DNA from: an uncultured Burkholderiales bacterium
GTDB taxonomy: Bacteria; Pseudomonadota; Gammaproteobacteria; Burkholderiales; Burkholderiaceae_C
Assembly (NCBI GenBank): GCA_903822825.1
Contig: CAIJQQ010000013.1
Coordinates: 1-64,000 of the forward strand
DNA: 64,000 nucleotides
Direction of reading: 5' to 3'
Position numbers and translations under genes: made by a program. Below the pieces are notes generated by a model, which saw only the letters and a program-made list of their open reading frames with translations, ran no database searches and was not told where the DNA came from. Of the stretch, positions 62,829 to 64,000 are shown piece by piece (positions within the stretch are counted from its first letter, which is position 1; every line of letters starts with the position of its first letter).

Positions 62829-64000
62829 TCACCGCACCGTGATCGGTACCGTCGCGGCCGCGCTGTCCACCTTGCCATCGTTGACCACCAAGGTCGCCAC
62901 ATACACCCCGACGACGTCTGGCGTGAATGTGATGCGCATCGTGGTTGCGGGCGTTGGCAAAGCTGCATTGCTGCCAGCCGGCTTGGTCGTCAGCACCCAC
63001 TTGTAACTCAGCAGATCCCCGTTGGCATCCGAGCTCTCCACGCCGTTCAACATCACTCCGCCTGGCACCCCCAAAAGCACCGACTGCGCGGCACCCGCAT
63101 TGGCAACAGGCGCAGCATTGAGATCGGTCACGGTGACCGTGGTCGAATTGATCGTGCTGTCGACTTTACCGTCGTTGACCACCAAAACAGCCACATAAAC
63201 ACCGCTTTTGTCTGCTGTGAAAGTGGGCTTTTGGGCTGTGAGAGAAGACAACACGGCGGCGCTGCTCGTCGGTTTTGAAACTATGGTCCATTTGTAGGTC
63301 AATGTGTCCAGGTTGGCATCCGTGCTCGCCGACCCGTCCAAAGTCACAACCGCATTGGTCAACACGTTCTGACTCACCCCTGCGCTTGCCACAGGCGCCG
63401 CGTTCACAGACGCCGCGTTGACCACAACAGAGACAGGATTACTGCCCACTTTGCCGTCGTTGACCACCAATGTGGCCACATAGGCGCCCGGTTGATCGGC
63501 CACAAAAGTCGGCTTGGCTGACGTTGCCGACGAGAGCACAGCCGCACTCAATGCGGGCCTGGACAAAGTCCAACTGTATGTCAGCGTATTGAAATCCGCA
63601 TCGCTGCTGGCTGTGCCGTCCAAGGTTACCGTCGTGTTGGGCAAGACGTTTTGGCTGAACCCCGCATTGGCCACAGGTTGCGAATTGGCTGTAGAAACAT
63701 TGACGGTGACCAATACGGGCGCGCTTTGCGCCTTGCCATCTGAAACTGTCAACCTGGCCACATAGGTGCCCACGGCATCAGCCAAAAAAGTCGGTTTGGC
63801 CGACGTTGCCGATGAGAGCGCTGTGCGGCTGGCCGCCGGCATCACAGGCAGATCCCAGCTGTAGGTGAGCACATCGTAAAAGTTGGCATCACTGCTGGCA
63901 CTTGCATCGAGCATCACGGTTGTGTTGAGTGTCACGTTTTGAGCAACGCCTGCATTGGCAACAGGCACGGCGTTGCCCGTCGCGGCGTTCACGGTGACGA
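62829..64000 (-). CDS. PKD-repeat surface or secreted protein (C-terminal part)
   Basis: The frame runs off the right edge, so only the C-terminal about 390 residues are visible. They consist of four tandem repeats of about 95 residues, each beginning near PVANAG, continuing QNVLTNAVVTLDGSAS-like, TLTYKWT, a KPTFTAD-like strand and ending YVATLVVNDGKV, the pattern of PKD/REJ-like immunoglobulin-fold domains. The repeats are similar but not identical. The protein ends VPITVR right after the last repeat, so no RTX nonapeptides or separate C-terminal secretion signal are seen. It is probably extracellular and may or may not be the cargo of the neighbouring secretion system. Confidence 0.85.
   Translation of the reverse strand, partial: VTVNAATGNAVPVANAGVAQNVTLNTTVMLDASASSDANFYDVLTYSWDLPVMPAASRTALSSATSAKPTFLADAVGTYVARLTVSDGKAQSAPVLVTVNVSTANSQPVANAGFSQNVLPNTTVTLDGTASSDADFNTLTYSWTLSRPALSAAVLSSATSAKPTFVADQPGAYVATLVVNDGKVGSNPVSVVVNAASVNAAPVASAGVSQNVLTNAVVTLDGSASTDANLDTLTYKWTIVSKPTSSAAVLSSLTAQKPTFTADKSGVYVAVLVVNDGKVDSTINSTTVTVTDLNAAPVANAGAAQSVLLGVPGGVMLNGVESSDANGDLLSYKWVLTTKPAGSNAALPTPATTMRITFTPDVVGVYVATLVVNDGKVDSAAATVPITVR

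Overview
This 64-kb window is a gene-dense, GC-rich chromosomal segment of a betaproteobacterium. The closest fit is a Burkholderiales/Comamonadaceae lineage such as the Limnohabitans–Rhodoferax–Curvibacter group. I infer this from the gene set (monocistronic IF-1, tandem dihydroneopterin aldolases beside ttcA, a TetR-type operator before paaABCDE, an ahcY–tlyA–metF group behind an SAH riboswitch). No rRNA gene lies here to confirm it. I found no tRNA, rRNA, CRISPR array, insertion sequence or prophage.

Layout. 1–7.6 kb: glmS and glmU (UDP-GlcNAc synthesis), an Lrp-type regulator, purT, an SDR and two lipoproteins. 7.6–16 kb: an unusual metallo-beta-lactamase-fold protein, a TetR regulator, fau, a soluble lytic transglycosylase, a molybdopterin oxidoreductase and a CapA protein. 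16–26.9 kb: two peptidases, NAD-binding and GST proteins, cca, trxC, infA, a MidA-like methyltransferase, a folate-type cluster (SDR, folB, folB) and ttcA. 26.9–32.8 kb: ruvAB, phoH-ybeY and dbpA. 32.9–43 kb: cell-envelope genes (CapA, an unknown exported protein, a hydrolase, two LytM peptidases, anmK) with dtd, a cation exporter and tyrS. 43–45.5 kb: erpA, rplM-rpsI and rlmJ. 45.6–49.5 kb: the paaABCDE phenylacetyl-CoA epoxidase operon behind a perfect 28-bp palindrome. 49.5–54.8 kb: metF, tlyA and ahcY behind an SAH riboswitch, then prfC. 55–64 kb: a HAD hydrolase, then a type I secretion operon (TolC, HlyD and two ABC ATPases), and at the right edge the C-terminal part of a PKD-repeat surface or secreted protein.

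Two patterns stand out. First, a family of GTAG/GTGG-headed REP-like palindromes occurs at eight intergenic loci, mostly as inverted pairs of two stem variants, and creates false N-terminal ORF extensions. Second, the first gene of the type I secretion operon (62041–62688, minus strand) encodes a 215-residue protein. It resembles the N-terminal (pre-RuvC) half of TnpB/IS605 OrfB and stops where the nuclease domain would begin. Its promoter appears near-leaderless, and the -10 box sits inside a 35-bp inverted repeat. By analogy with TnpB-derived transcription factors this is the best candidate here for an undescribed regulatory system, but the function is inference.
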